DNA from: Anastrepha obliqua
Taxonomy: Eukaryota; Arthropoda; Insecta; Diptera; Tephritidae
NCBI RefSeq assembly: GCF_027943255.1
Contig: NC_072895.1
Span: 24,712,001 to 24,776,000 of the forward strand
Length of the DNA stretch: 64,000 nucleotides
Direction of reading: 5' to 3'
In this document: piece after piece, positions 10,661 through 22,559 of the stretch
How positions within the stretch are numbered: position 1 is the stretch's first letter
Layout of the letters: each line of letters begins with the position of its first letter
The notes under the pieces: model-generated
What the model was told of the DNA's origin: nothing
Seen by the model: only the letters and a program-made list of their open reading frames with translations
Database searches by the model: none
Program-made: the position numbers and the translations under genes

Positions 10661-11698
10661 TCGACAGGTAAGGCTATTCGATGTTTCCCTGAAATCTATC
10701 CTGTCAGCTGACAGAATCTCGTGGGCAATTAATAGTTTTTTCCCTAGATCTCCTGATTCTGACGATATCTTGCCTGCGATGCTTCAAAAAACAAGTACCT
10801 CGGTGGTTCCTATCCTTCAAGAAATCCACTTGGCGTGTATCGCTCTTAATCACGCCCCCGCCAACTGGAAAAAAACGGGGGTTGCTTTTATGCCCAAGAC
10901 AGGGACTTTAGGCCTATAAATCTTTCCTCGTTTATCCTAAAGGTGTCTGAAAGATTGATTGATTATCATATCCGAGAGCACATCGAGTCCAAATTATGTG
11001 TGGAAAAATCTCTAGAAGGCAAACAATTCACTTTGGCGGCCTTCATAGATATAGAGGGTGATTTTATTAACATCAGAGTTGAGTCAATTGGCACTGCGTT
11101 GGATAGACTACAGGTGGAAAGACCTATTTTTCTCTGAATCTCGTCCCTGCTGGGCAGCAGGGAAGTTAATGCGGCCGCAAAGGGGGCTAAAGTCATTAGA
11201 TTCGTTCACAGGGGGACGCCTTTCGCCCCTACTTCGGCTACTTGCTATTGACGAAGTTCCGATAATGCTAAATAACGACGCCGTTAAGGGGTTAAGTAGC
11301 ATACGCCGATGACTTGGTCCTGATGATATCGGGACCGCTTCCCTCAGTCATGGCTGAAATTTTGGAAAGGTCACTCACTGGCTGTACTCAGTCGCTGCGC
11401 TACCACTTGTGGCCTCCGAGTCAACTCTGACAAAACGGAGTTGGTGCTATTTACCAGAAAATATAAACCTCCACCCTTTCGACTTGACAAATTAAACAAC
11501 CACGTTCTCCCGCTTTGATCGGAAGTTAGGTATCTTGGAGTGATACTTGACTTCAAGCTCCATTGGAAGCTACGCATTGGAAATCGGGTAAGAAGACCAG
11601 TATAGGCTTTTACTCCTGTTCAGTAAAAAATAGGGAATCAAGCCACAGTCGTGCTGTGGATGTACAACGCAGTGGTTTTGCCAATTTTAACATATTCA
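10660..11698 (+). mobile_element. LOA/Bilbo-like non-LTR retrotransposon, RT fragment
   Basis: Reverse-transcriptase domain pieces run in order on the + strand: ISWAINSFFPRSPDSDDILP and NHAPANWKKTGVAFMPKTG (10437-10919), AAFIDIEGDFINIRVESIG (10943-11137), AYADDLVLMISG (about 11298-11335, catalytic YADD), LTKRSWCYLP-type region, and VVLWMYNAVVLPILTY (11651-11698). Several short deletions and frameshifts separate them, including loss of the sequence before AAFIDIEG. The DIEGAF motif and layout fit the LOA group, which belongs to the R1/I superfamily. Neither endonuclease nor RNase H remains. It ends abruptly in mariner sequence. Confidence 0.8.
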
Positions 11699-11999
11699 TC
11701 TGATTTGCCCCCCTGCTCCTTTTTCCTGTTCCCAAGATTGAAGAGACCCATAAAAGGACGCCGTTTTGCGACGTTTGAGGAGATGAAAACTGAATCGCTG
11801 CGCGAACTCCAGGACGTACCAAAAGGTGCATATCAGAATTGCTTCGAGAATTGAAAAAACGCTGGCATTAGTGTATCTATTATATCTGAGGGCGACTACT
11901 TTGAAGGATATAAAATAGAAAAAAATAGAAATAAATATTTTTCGAGAAAAATTACGATTCACCTTATTTTTTGAACACAGCTCGTGCATACATATGTAT

Positions 12000-13140
12000 A
12001 TTATGTACACATATAAAACAAAAAATTGTGAAAAAATATACGGTTTTTTTGGGATGAAATCAACATAAATATAAAGAAAAAATTAATAATTAAAAAAAAT
12101 CAAAAAAAAATCTTTCTCCACTTATTAACAAATTTTGATTATTTATCTATTTTTTAATTACAATTATTTGTCTAAAATGAATAGTTCATTCTATAACGAA
12201 GACCATATTAAGCCATACTTCAAACTTTGTACAAGAATTAAGAAACAATTGACAAAATTTCAAGCCTCTAATCAGAATTTGAAATAAAAATTTGCACACC
12301 CAGTTTTAAAGCTCATCAAATTTTAATAGAACAAAGTACAAATTTGAGATGGTTAGAAATTCTATATTATTTAAAAATATGTCGTACATTCGTTATGTGG
12401 AGAAAATGCGCTACATCAGCAAGAAAAGAATTATCAAAACTCGAAAGGATGTAAAAAACTATTTTTAGTAAATCAATTCCATTTTCGAGCAAGATTTCTT
12501 CTCCTCAACTTTTTTTTTTGACAAATCTTCAGTGAAATTCTTTCACAATTTATAACAACGTTCGTTCACACTTTTAGTTGCTTTTGCCTTAAAATAATCT
12601 ACACTTACACTCGTACAAAGCAAAAATAAAAACAACAATTTGAGTGCAATCAAAAAGCAATTTTAGCGGTAATCACATTTTGGTTCTCGCAGTTAAGCCT
12701 CGACAGCTTTGGGCTTAATGAAATACTACAACATAACGCTTTCAAGTTATCTACTGCTGTTGGTGATGTTTGTGTTGTTACTTAAACTTTTTCTGGCTTT
12801 AGTTGGTTTTGGTGGAGCAAAAAGCGCGGCTGGAGAAAATTTCCATTTGCAAGTGTGGCGAACGGATGTTAGTTGGCAGGAAACGGAAATGAGAATGGAA
12901 GCTGCAGTTTCTATTTTTGTTGTTTTCGTTACCAAGTGGCGTGAAAAGTCGCATGCAACAAAGTTTGGTGTAGCAAATAAGTGTCTGCGACGTGGGAGCG
13001 CCTATTTCGACGGATTTTTTAAGTCACTTATACGCACAGTCGCACCCGCTTGATGTAGGAAAATTGTAGCGAAATTTAAAAACTATGTGGGCACACACAC
13101 AGTGCAAGCATTGCCAAGTTCTTGGGGTGGATGTACGCTG
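12000..13140. other. AT-rich spacer, no supported gene
   Basis: Contains a 114-codon ORF (12709-13053) with a hydrophobic N-terminal stretch but no family resemblance and no splice or codon support. The rest is A/T-run DNA. Probably unique intronic sequence. Confidence 0.4.
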
Positions 13141-13144
13141 TTTG

Positions 13145-13440
13145 TAAGGGTATTGGGTCTTAGCATCAAATCTGACAAACTCAAAGTTATTTTATTCACC
13201 AAGAAATATAAGGTTCTGCTATCATACAGCCTCTTTGAATCGATGTAGAATGAAATCTAGTTGATTGTGGGTTTTTTTGGATACGAAGTTTACATGGAAC
13301 CCAAATCGACCCAGGAAATCTCTTTCACAGCGAACTATATTTTGTTATGCGATTATTATGCCTTGATCAGGGTTAGATAAGATTGCATTTAGTGCAAAAG
13401 AGAGTCAATATTTGTTCCACTGGGGCTCCACCTTCCATTC
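13145..13440 (+). mobile_element. LOA-like RT fragments
   Basis: Two short pieces in order: GLSIKSDKLKVILFTKKYKV (13153-13215), which matches the GxxxNxDKTELVLFTRKYK region of the LOA copy at 10.7-11.7 kb, and a thumb-region piece LVQKRVNICSTGA (about 13392-13432). Heavily decayed; no catalytic residues. Confidence 0.55.
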
Positions 13441-13483
13441 CAGAGAATAATACAGGAAGTCCATTAAAAATTCTTCAATGTAC

Positions 13484-13604
13484 TTTTTTTATCTAATAGC
13501 GGTCGCCGCTGGGCAGGCAATGGTAAACCTCCGAGTGTATTTCTGCCATGAAGAAGCTGCTCATAAAAACCATTTGCCGCTCGGAAACGGAGCCTGCCAA
13601 GTGA
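13484..13604 (+). mobile_element. SINE fragment (middle part)
   Basis: TCTAATAGCGGTCGCCGC, GGCAGGCAATGGTAAACCTC and CATGAAGAAGCTGCTCATAA match the body of the SINE at 34640-34740. Head and tail are missing; it stops where the mariner fragment starts. Confidence 0.75.
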
Positions 13605-14028
13605 ACCAAGTCCATCGAAAAATATTCACGCTGTAAAGGTTATATTGAGCATCTGGTGGGACCAGAAGGGTGTCATCTATTATAAACCCCTTAAACCATC
13701 TGAAACCATCACTGGCGATCGTTACCGAGCTCAAAAAAGAAAAGCGGCCGGGATGAGACGGCAGACATGACAAACTGATTTCGCTGCATGACAACGCCAG
13801 GCCACACGTTGCTAAATTGGTCCAGAAATATTTAGAAGGACTGAATTGGGAAATCATACCCCACCCACCGTACTCGCCAGACATTGCACCTTCGATCAAT
13901 GCAGTCAGCCCTTATTGGAGAGCGATTCACGTCTTACGAGAGCATCGCAAACTGGCCCAACGAATGGATCAAGTGAAAACAACTCGAACTTTAGCTAAGA
14001 AAGAACGGAAACTTATTCCCGTACCCAA
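13605..14028 (+). mobile_element. Mos1-like mariner, 3' fragment
   Basis: Same family as 7618-8460 in the opposite orientation. Readable pieces: GDRY region, HDNARPHVAK-type block (about 13788-13815), YLEGLNWEIIPHPPYSPDIA (13817-13890), ALIGERFTSYESIANW (frame-shifted). The 3' end GGAAACTTATTCCCGTACCC is followed by TA at 14029-14030. The sequence coding for the third catalytic Asp is removed by a small deletion after PDIAPS. Confidence 0.82.
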
Positions 14029-14284
14029 TATTTATTTTAGTATTTAATATACTTCTGAGACAAAAGCCCAGCTAGTTATAACTCAGTCTTAAAGAAGTCT
14101 TAAATTTGAATTCTTGGAAATTCTAAATGTATTATAGAAGTTCACTTAGCAGCCAAAAATGGAGGTGCTGGGTGGAACATATAAAAAACCAATTTTTTAG
14201 TATATTAGTCTTTTGCACTCGACGCCTTTTTCGCTTGCGCGAGCTATCTCTGGCAACGCAGTTGACATGGGAATAGTCAACCTC

Positions 14285-14640
14285 TTATAAAACTGCCAAA
14301 ATAATGCAGGGACTTGGAATACCGAAACTGCAAACTTTATTTTATCACTGTCTAGGAAAGACTGCAAAATATTGGTTGGAGAACTGGCGAGACACTGTTG
14401 TGGTGTGACATCACGCAGCCAAAGTGGGATTAGCCCAGATCGATGCGTGTGACACATGCAACGAAACGAATATAAGGGGTACCTTGGAACACCAACTTTG
14501 CCACTGCCCTGCTCTCTCTATTACGCGACAGATGTGCCTAGGTTCAACATATTTTTCATCCTTGAAGGATATTGGACAAACTGCTGAACGGCTTGCTAAA
14601 ACTCGCGAAAACGTGCATTAAGAATTACATAAAATAACAA
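14285..14640 (+). mobile_element. LOA-like retrotransposon, C-terminal fragment
   Basis: Reads NFILSLSRKDCKILVGELAR then, in another frame, GLAQIDACDTCNETNIRGTL and EHQLCHCPALSITRQMCLGS (14424-14621). The C-x2-C...H-x4-C zinc-knuckle-like array after RNase H is the usual C-terminus in R1/LOA-type elements. One frameshift at the junction. Nothing of RT remains. Confidence 0.7.
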
Positions 14641-15000
14641 TTCGACTTCGAAATACACAGCACTGGCAACTCAATGGACCCTAGGAGGACTCTGTAACTA
14701 GTTTTGGTGTGATATTTTGTGAAAAACTAGCCAAGATGCATCCTATGTTTATCAGGATACGAAATTTCCCGCCTACCTCCAGGCGTACTACGGTCCCTTT
14801 TTGGGCCTTTTCGACTAAGTCCGTAGTGCCGTAGCAGCGTCGTTCGATTTAAGACATCAAATTAATCGGGCGCTGCTCGAGCTCACACTTTGAGTACAAA
14901 GGGTTAATAGTTTATACCTCGGCTGGCTTCGGTCTTGGGCTTGGTGACGGTTTCTGGCTCTATCTTACGAACGGTTTGCTCGCTATTCACACAACTTAGA

Positions 15001-15088
15001 TCCTTCACGGCCCTCCACAAAAGGCCTAAGAACTTCAAATCTTTCCTTCACGGCATCCCACAAAAAGTCTAAGAACTTCAAATATTTT
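15001..15088. repeat. 44-bp unit, two tandem copies
   Basis: CCTTCACGGC...CACAAAA...TCTAAGAACTTCAAAT occurs twice head to tail (15001-15044 and 15045-15088) with about five mismatches. The surrounding 14.7-15.5 kb has no recognised coding sequence. Confidence 0.65.
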
Positions 15089-15599
15089 GCTAAGATGGCT
15101 GAGTCGATTACCGAACTAAGCGCTCAAAAGATCGATTGTGGCATGGCGCACCAGCCTACAGAAATCCAAGAAAATTTGTACAATACAAATCCTTGTCAGC
15201 GATTTCCGGCCACAATTTCAATCCTTCAAGGAAAAAGAGCCAATGATACCACCAATGATACTCTCTCTCTAACATTCTCTCAGCATGCAGTGGCTTCTCG
15301 ACGATCACGTGCCCAGATGCAGTGGTTTGGCTTGTTACCACTTGTTTTGTTAAACATATTCAAGTTATTGCTTGTACTACCACAGAAGTCGGCACTTAGG
15401 TATACTTATATACTTAAACATATACATACGAACAGTCCGGTACACTTGAAGAGAGGCAGTAATTTTTATGGAAGAAAGCAACCGGTCTTAATCTGGTAAC
15501 ACACGCGTTTCTAATAACCCAAATGAAGACTGTACTTTGCTCACAAATAAACATGCATCAAAAAATTATTCCATCCAAGGATAAATATTTCGCATCAGT

Positions 15600-18145
15600 A
15601 AAGCTTGTTTTCATTTTTTTATTGTAAGACTGAGGTTTCTGAGCTGTATTTGAACCACATTCCTATTTATCATAAGAAAGTATATAGGACACCTTGGCAT
15701 ACCAAACGGCTTAGGCATCTAAAGAAACTAAAAAACAAATTTTCCAAACTGTATAAAAGGTCTGGAGACCCAATGCACTACTCAAAATTTCCATGCCATT
15801 TAAAAGAATTTAACTGTTTGAACAAGTTCTTATATAGAAATTACATCTTGAATTTCGAAAACAATATTATATCGGATTCGAAGGTCTTTTGGCAATTCAT
15901 CAAATCGAAAAAGTCTTGCTCAACTGTGCCAAACAATGTTTTTTATAATAGTAAATATGCAAATTCTGCCATAGAATCTGACAATTTATTTGCCGATTTT
16001 TTTCGCTCTAATTTTGAACCCGGCTTAGACTTCGATTCTAGTTTGCCCTCTAATAGTTTTTCACCTCTTAATTTTGGGAAATTGTGCCTATCTGTTACTG
16101 ATGTCATGAAGGGTATTATGAAGCTCAAGCCTACATCGAAAACTGACTCGGATGGCCTTTCGGGAATCTTGCTGAAGAACTGCTTGTGTCTCGCTGAGCC
16201 TCTTACAATTATATTTAATAAATCGTTGTCCTCCGGTATCTTTGTTGACGACTGGAAATTTACTTTCGTTACGCCTATATTTTTTTTTTTTTTTTTTTTT
16301 ACTTTTTATTTGTTTATTGAATCTGCCTTTTCAAAGGCCTCACAATAAGTATTCAAATCTTAGAACTAAAAAGAAACATTTTATTTTATCTCATTTTCTA
16401 CAATAAATAATTATCAAATGGCCCTCTACTCATCGGGGTGGTAGGTCATTTCTTCGAAGCCTGGTCGTATGTTGCGTACTCAGGAGTTGACGTGCGAACG
16501 GGTTCGGGTGATCTTGCAATTTCAACTGATAGTTTTCACGAACTTTTTTGAATACTTCCTTCACCATCGGTACATCTAGGTCCCTATGGATGTTGTCGTT
16601 TCTTATATACCACGGCGCTCCAGTTATGGTTCTTAAAATTTTCGACTGTGCTCTCTGTATAAGATCGATACTGGAACTGCTGGCCGTTCCCCACAATTGG
16701 ATTCCATAAGTCCAAATTGGTTTAAGAGTGGAAATAAAAACGATGTTAGAATTACAGATCGATTTCGAAGCTTTCGTCTGTCTCAAAACTTTTTGAGATA
16801 ACAATGAATGATAAGTTATATTTTGCTGTCAAAGGCCTAATATCTACCAACCAGCATGGTTTCGTTGCAAGTCGCTCCACTGCCACTAATTTGTCTATTT
16901 TCAAGGATTACTGCATTTCAGCCTTCCAGAACAGATGTCAAGTTGATACAATTTATACAGACTTTTCTAAAGCGTTCGATAAAGTATCGCACCGAATACT
17001 CTTGTCGAAGCTTGCGTCATTGGGTATACACTCCACGTTTTTATCGTGGATCAAATCATATTTGTCCAACAGGCACTGCGTTGTAGCCGTTGATAATACG
17101 ACATCCCGTGCATTTATTGCGTCGTCTGGTATCCCACAGGGAAGTATTCTAGGACCCCTTCTCTTTATACTCTTTATTAACGATATTGGTTCTTGCTTTT
17201 CTTTTGCTGAACACTTGTTGTATGCTGATGATCTTAAAATATTTGCTATGATTACCAGTTTTAGTGACTCTGAAAAGTTGCAAACCGACTTGCACAATGT
17301 CCGGAAGTGGTACTATTTAAACCGTTGTCACTAAATATGATATAAGCAAATGCTATCACGCAAAATATGCTAAATCAAACAATACTTTGCATACTTCGTA
17401 TAGTATTGCTGGCTTACCTTTGCTATCCGTTGAGGAAATTGAAGACTTGGGCGTAATTTTCGACTCTAAGCTGAATTTCACTAGCCATGTTAACCACGTC
17501 ATAAGACGATCATATGCGTTGCTAGCATTCGTACGCCGAAATTGTTCTGCATTTACCAACCCACACACTCTCAAAACATTGTATTGTGCTTTTGTTAGAT
17601 CAAGATTAGAGTATGCCGCTGTTATTTGGAGACCGTACCAAATAGGTATGTCTAATCGGATTGAGAGAGTTCAGAAAGTTTTTCTTCGTTTTGGGCTCCG
17701 ATCTTTAAACTTTTCTGAACCTGTACCATCGTACCGCTCTCGATGTTTGTTGATTGACTTAAAACCACTTGATAGCAGACGATCTATTCTATCGTGCTCA
17801 TTTATTATTCGTATCATTTCTGGATCTATTGATTGTCCTTCCCTCTTAAGTAAAATTCAATTTAATATACCCAATATGAGGCTCCGACAGTACGGAACCT
17901 TTAAAATTGGCTTCTCGAGAACCAACTATGGGGTGAATGCTCCGATTCTTAGGGCATGTGCAGATTTAAATATTATATGTTTTTCAATTCTTCTGGTGCT
18001 GATTTTACATGGCATCTTAGTCAATCATCTTAAATTGTTCTTTTCTTAGTAACTATATTACTAAACTATTGTACATTAGCTTAATATAGTCTAGAATGTA
18101 TCCATTCAAAGACAATAAATGAATAAATAAATAAATAAATAAAAA
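15600..18145 (+). mobile_element. Jockey-superfamily LINE, 5' truncated, split by another Jockey
   Basis: Three blocks of one polymerase: the endonuclease-RT linker and RT start (PWHTKRLRHLKKLKNKFSKL to GIFVDDWKFTFVTPI, 15605-16279); RT core with NQHGFVASRSTATNL, YTDFSKAFDKVSHRILL, SGIPQGSILGPLLFILFIND and LYADDLKIF (16804-17334, catalytic YADD intact); and the C-terminal part with LGVIFDSKLNFTSHVN and RSRLEYAAVIWRP (17387-18049). The 3' end is an (AATA)n tail at 18113-18145. A minus-strand Jockey piece interrupts it at 16280-16803, and a frame break lies near 17335-17386. The motif pattern fits the CR1/Jockey group; the exact clade is uncertain. Endonuclease and ORF1 are absent. Confidence 0.85.
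16280..16803 (-). mobile_element. Jockey LINE 3' fragment inserted in another LINE
   Basis: On the minus strand a 124-codon ORF (16430-16804) encodes a typical Jockey polymerase C-terminus (LKPIWTYGIQLWGTASSSSI, IQRAQSKILRTITGAPWYIR) ending in a poly(A), seen as about 20 T at 16280-16300. The ORF has no stop, so this severely 5'-truncated copy is fairly recent. It lies inside the RT of the + strand LINE. Confidence 0.88.
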
Positions 18146-18171
18146 GAAGCTGTGATACTGCGCTTGATTTA

Positions 18172-20176
18172 TGGGTTCACTTGAATAGAGGCACTAACCA
18201 AATACGGAAAAGTAATACAAATAATAACAAATTTATGAAATTGTTTTTTTTTTACAATTATTATTTAAAACCTAAGTGTTTGTGCTGCCACCTTTTTTAT
18301 AAATTACTTTGTAAATACGTTGATAAATGGATTTGCACAAATTCTCCAGATAGTCTAATGAAATCACAAAAGAGGCCCTTTTAATGATTCGAATGAAAGC
18401 ATTTTTGTCTTCAAATCGTCGTCCATTCTCATAAACCTTACGAGCAAGTCATCGCCATTGATTTCCAATAATATTCACATCTGTAAAATAACGGTGGCCA
18501 TGCTAAAGTTTCAACGTTTTGTGACTCAAGCCAAGTTTTGACTACACTTAAAGTGTGCCCAGCTGCATCAGCCTGTTGGAAGATCCAATTGATAGCTATA
18601 AATGTTTCACGAATCTCGAGAAAAGATGATTCCAATATAGCTTGAAAACTGTTGCCCGTCATTTTGTGGTCTACAATTTTCAATACGAACGCGCCATAGT
18701 GCGAAGTTGCTGCCCATTCCATAACACCACCTGCGCGGATGTGATGTCGACCCAAGTACCTTTCCTTCTTTTTTAGAGTCATGGAAATGGTAATTGTATG
18801 CATTTGAGTCATCCAGATTGAACTTCTTTTCATCACTAAATACGCCTCCATTCCATTGCGGCTTCCATTCCATTAACCAGGTTCGTTATTTGAAAAAGAA
18901 CTCCAAGCCAAGCAGGAGGCCACTTGCAAAATCGAGGCTGCGTTCTTTGCAAAATTTATTCAAAGGTGTTTTTCCCCTTTTTTTTATATTTTTTATGCTT
19001 CAGTTCTGGCTCTTTTAGAATAGCCCTTCGAACGTTGGATTTCTTGTTTTCTTTGCTGCCATTTCTTTAATTTTTGCTGTTGGAAGAACGGAATTTGATG
19101 CATTCCTAAGGTTTTGCGGATATCCTTCGGTGTCAAAAACATTGCAGTTTTGCCTCTGTAGTTCTTATCATAGGAGGTAACTTCTTTCACGTAAAGATCC
19201 ACAACGTTTGGATTCCACTAATCTTTTTGGCAATTTGAAGGGCGATTTCAAAGTCCCTCTGAGGTCAAGATATCGATTTGTCCTTTTTCGCCATTTGTTA
19301 AACCTTTCTGCTTTCCTTTTTTATTAGAATTAAGAAGTTTTCGACCAAACACAATGAATGCTTAAAACACAATCCCTTTTCACAGCTTTAAGAGGTCCCG
19401 GTGGTCTAGAGCTTCAAAATTTTAGATATTTTCAGAATTTTTTTTTTTACAATAAAAAATAAAAAAATGAAAAACGATATTTAAATTTTTTAGGCTTTTT
19501 TTCAACTTCTTTTACATACAAGAATGAAAAAAAAAAATTTTTTAATGTTAATAATTTAAAAAATGGCGCTGAAGTTGACCCTCCCGAAAAATTGGACCTG
19601 GACGGTGTTGTCCATTTTGGCTCCTCTATTTATCTGAAACACAAAAACCAAAAAAATTATAATATTAATCAGTATGACTGTAGCTACGACCCGCTACTAG
19701 AATAAAAAAAAACAAATTTGACAAAATGGCACGATTTTGAATTTGGCGCTCTAAAAAGCGGGTTTTTTTAGTTTATGAATAAAAAAAAAGAAGTAATTAA
19801 AATAATATGATTTTAGTACGAGTGATAGCCATTTAGTTTGTAAACAACACATTAAAATTTCAGACGATTAGGTTGAAAGTTGTTTTTTTTTTGTTTTTGA
19901 CAACACCAGGCCGAAAAAAGTAGTTTCGAGAAAAACGATTTTAAAGTTTGAGGTGCAGGAGCGCGCGGAAGGCTCTCTACCTAGTTAATGGGCTGTAGAA
20001 GCTATAATATTGGGAATTTCCGCATGAAAATTTCACAGTATACTCTTAAGATATCATACTTTCGAAATATCGAAAAAACAAAAAATCGATTTTCTTAAAT
20101 TTCTAGACCACCGGGTACCCTTAATGCACAAATAATGTAGGCTAACTAAGCGCCTCTATTCAAGTGAACCAAACTG
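18172..20176 (-). mobile_element. Tc1-like (DD34E) transposon carrying a TTAA element
   Basis: The ends share GGTTCACTTGAATAGAGGC as inverted repeats; TA follows the right end (20177-20178) and precedes the left (18170-18171). On the minus strand: an N-terminal block (19000-19200, LTPKDIRKTLGMHQ), then GVFSDEKKFNLDDSNAYNYH (first catalytic Asp in SDE), AGGVMEWAATSHYGAFVLKI, and FQQADAAGHTLSVVKTWLES followed by WPP (18438-18873). The second catalytic Asp, expected after FQQ, is Ala, and the C-terminal SPDLNxxE region is scrambled, so the element is dead. Family B element 19392-20120 is inserted near its 5' end. Confidence 0.85.
19392..20120. mobile_element. TTAA-flanked MITE family B, copy 2
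   Basis: Ends GAGGTCCCGGTGGTCTAGA and, reversed, GGGTACCCGGTGGTCTAGA, with TTAA on both sides (19388-19391, 20121-20124). Collinear with 4672-6049, and shows the unfilled TTAA target that element C occupies in that copy. Non-coding. Confidence 0.85.
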
Positions 20177-20179
20177 TAT

Positions 20180-20850
20180 ATATTTATATTTAACAAAAAG
20201 CGAACTTCTGTGCAAGTGTAAAAGGGTGTCACTCAAAGAACAATCACAAACAACAACTTTAGTCAACAGCAATGACATGCGCATCATTGTAGCTGAAAGT
20301 CCTTGGAAGTTTATTATTATCCTTGCAGTTGCTGGTAGCGCAACCGTTGGATGTATTGTTGGTTAGCTTAAGAGTTTGCGAGTTTTCACGTGGCTTGAAG
20401 TAAATATAAAACAAGAGACAAACAAAAGCAATTTATAAGTTTGTTTATATACTTTTTTGTTGTTGTAAAAATGTAACCATATTAAGCGGCTGAGAGCACA
20501 AACACTAGACACCACTTTAAGTGTATGTACAAGCATGTTTATATGCATGCATGTATGTGTGTATGTATGTATGAATATCTGCCCACCACTCCACCTTAGC
20601 TGCAATTCGTTACTGCATTACACATGAAATTAATGGCGTTGTGACGGCGCGAAATGACACCGTGGGGAATTACTATTTGACAAAGTTGCATGCAATATTT
20701 TGTCTTTTTTGCTAAACCTCAAAGTTTGCACCAGTTCAAATAACTTAATTTATGTAAAATTCTAAATTGACTATGGATATTGAAATTGGCTAATAAAGCA
20801 AAAAGAATAGAGAAAAGTATGAGAAGAAGTCTCGAAACTGAGAATCGTGG
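20180..20850. other. probable unique host DNA with ATGT microsatellite
   Basis: No transposon match seen. A degenerate (ATGT)n run covers about 20527-20575. Small ORFs here have no support. Confidence 0.4.
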
Positions 20851-20855
20851 AAATA

Positions 20856-21720
20856 TTAGGTTGGGGAATAAGTTCATAGCGTTTTTACCGAAGAGTTTTA
20901 TTTAAATAAAAACCAATAATTATATCAATAAGTTAATCAATTCAACGCTCGCCAATGCTCTTTACAACCTCTTTCCACCTCTCGATCAATTTGTTGATGC
21001 CGTTTCGTCAAAAATGGCCTGCTCTGATGCCAAAGAAATTGTTGAGCCAGTTTTTAAGGACCTTTTTGTTATCGAAGGTAACGCCCTTAATATGGTTTGA
21101 ATGCATTTCAGGGAGCGGAAAAGATGGTACTCGGTCGGTGCAAGGTCCGGAGAATACAGCCGATACTCAAGGGCGTCCCACTCGAGTTCTTGGAGCGCGG
21201 CTTTGACGACTTTTGCAATGCGGCGCCTGGCGTTGCCGAGAGTGAGTGTTGTTTGACCATGTCGATCAGGCCTTTTCAGTCGAATAGCCTCATTCACGCG
21301 GTGTATCTGGGCAATTTAGAGCTCCTTGTTGAGCGTGACATTCTTTTCGAGCTTTGGCCAGTGCACAATGTCCTCCCAGTCTCCCCAAACACATATCATG
21401 ATTTTCTTTGGATGAAGATCCTGCTTGAATCTCGGTTTCGGCGGCGTATCTCCTGGAGCCACCTACTCATTTCTTTGCTTCATGTTGATGTATAGGCACC
21501 ATTTCTCATCTCCCATGACGATTCGGTACAAAAAGTTTGGTTTATGACCGCGTGTTGCTCGATGGCGGGCGAGGTGCTGAGAAGCGGCTTGAAGGAGACT
21601 TTCTTGGTTTTTTCATTGAGCTCGTGAGGCACTCCGAATTTTTCGGTAAATCTCATTGAATGAAGATGATTGAGAATCGTTTTTTGATCGCAGTGCTTTT
21701 TTTCGCCGATAAATTTAAAT
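20856..21720 (-). mobile_element. irritans-like mariner, 5' truncated
   Basis: The 3' end TTAGGTTGGGGAATAAGTTC follows TA (20854-20855). The minus strand reads IMICVWGDWEDIVHWPKLEK, VNEAIRLKRPDRHGQTTLTL, AALQELEWDALEYR and LYSPDLAPTEYHLFRSL. The third catalytic Asp is Glu (PTEY) and the second (HDNARPH) is GNARRR. Upstream, FLYRIVMGDEKW (first catalytic Asp) is readable near 21520. The N-terminal DNA-binding part is partial and no 5' TIR was found. Confidence 0.82.
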
Positions 21721-21856
21721 CTGAAGTATAAAAAAAGTTATTTCGAATAAATAATAAAAATTAAAACCATTTATGTAAAAACTGAGATTGGATCGGAATT
21801 ATTTGAATATAACCAAGAGTCTGTCACTTAAATTAACGTTCGTTGCCCGCCATTAA

Positions 21857-22548
21857 GGGGTTACATGGGTTTCGTGGGTTCAAATTGGCTTATTAATTTC
21901 TACAACATCTCAAGAATATTATCCTGAATTTTCTAGTCGATCCGAATAATAGTTTCAGAGACACAGCCTTTGGAAGGTGTGCGCTCCAAGCCACTTTTAT
22001 TGTTACTCAAAACTTTAAACGCGTTTTTCTCGGAACCGTGTTTTCAAAGTCGTTTGTCCAATGTTCTCGAAAACTACTCAACCGATCTTGATGAAATTTT
22101 ACACAGGTGTTCGAGATACAAATTACTCGTGCTTTACCGAAGGATTTTTTTTTTTGCAATTACAACTATTTAAAAAAAACAAAATGTCAAGCAAATTTGA
22201 CCGAAAATTTCATTTTTTGGAAAAATGTCTTCCAAAATTCTAATTTTTACTTTTTTTTCTTTCCTTCGTTCAAGCACGAGTTTATGGTCTTAACTAAAAC
22301 ATTTTCATTTTTGATGATCCTGTCAGGAATTATGCTGACAACGCGGACGCACCTTTTTTTCGAGGGGTCACCGGAAATGACGTCACAATGGAGGAGTTTT
22401 AATTTTTTTTTTTGGAAAATTTCAGAAATTATTCTTTAAATATGTATCTATAAGACAGAAAAAACTTTGAACTAAATAAATAATTTTTTACATAGAAAAA
22501 AATATTGAAAATAGGCCTTTTTTTACCCGACGAAACCCATGTAACCCC
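21857..22548. mobile_element. TTAA-flanked MITE family D
   Basis: Perfect 19-bp inverted ends GGGGTTACATGGGTTTCGT with TTAA on both sides (21853-21856, 22549-22552). The 692-bp interior is AT-rich; overlapping ORFs are not convincing. Short terminal repeats and a TTAA target are the classic piggyBac pattern. It is the cleanest TTAA element in the window, so probably the youngest. Confidence 0.88.
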
Positions 22549-22559
22549 TTAAGCGGAGT

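Larger units (their letters stand above)
9635..11984 (+). mobile_element. mariner (DD34D) split by other elements
   Basis: The ends CGAGGTGTGTTCAAAAAATA and (right, reversed) CGAGCTGTGTTCAAAAAATA followed by AGGTGAA are nearly perfect TIRs; the left is preceded by TA (9633-9634), the right is followed by TG. The N-terminal part starts at 9831 (MDQRSCIKFCVKNGIKCSKT) and continues, with stops, to a helix-turn-helix region and NDDPDLLK near 10240. The C-terminus resumes at about 11698 with DLPPCSFFLFPRLKR, where the third catalytic Asp is Ser, and YEGDYFEG-like sequence near 11890. Between them lie half of a TTAA element and a LOA-type fragment; about 130 transposase residues are absent. Confidence 0.85.

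Noticed and set aside
12709..13053. 114-codon ORF with hydrophobic start, as a possible small membrane protein gene
   Set aside because: No family resemblance, no splice or codon evidence, and open frames of this size occur by chance in the spacer.
22061..22439. Overlapping ORFs of 60-110 codons
   Set aside because: They lie in the AT-rich interior of TTAA element D, overlap each other in different frames, and consist mainly of Phe/Lys/Asn from A/T runs.
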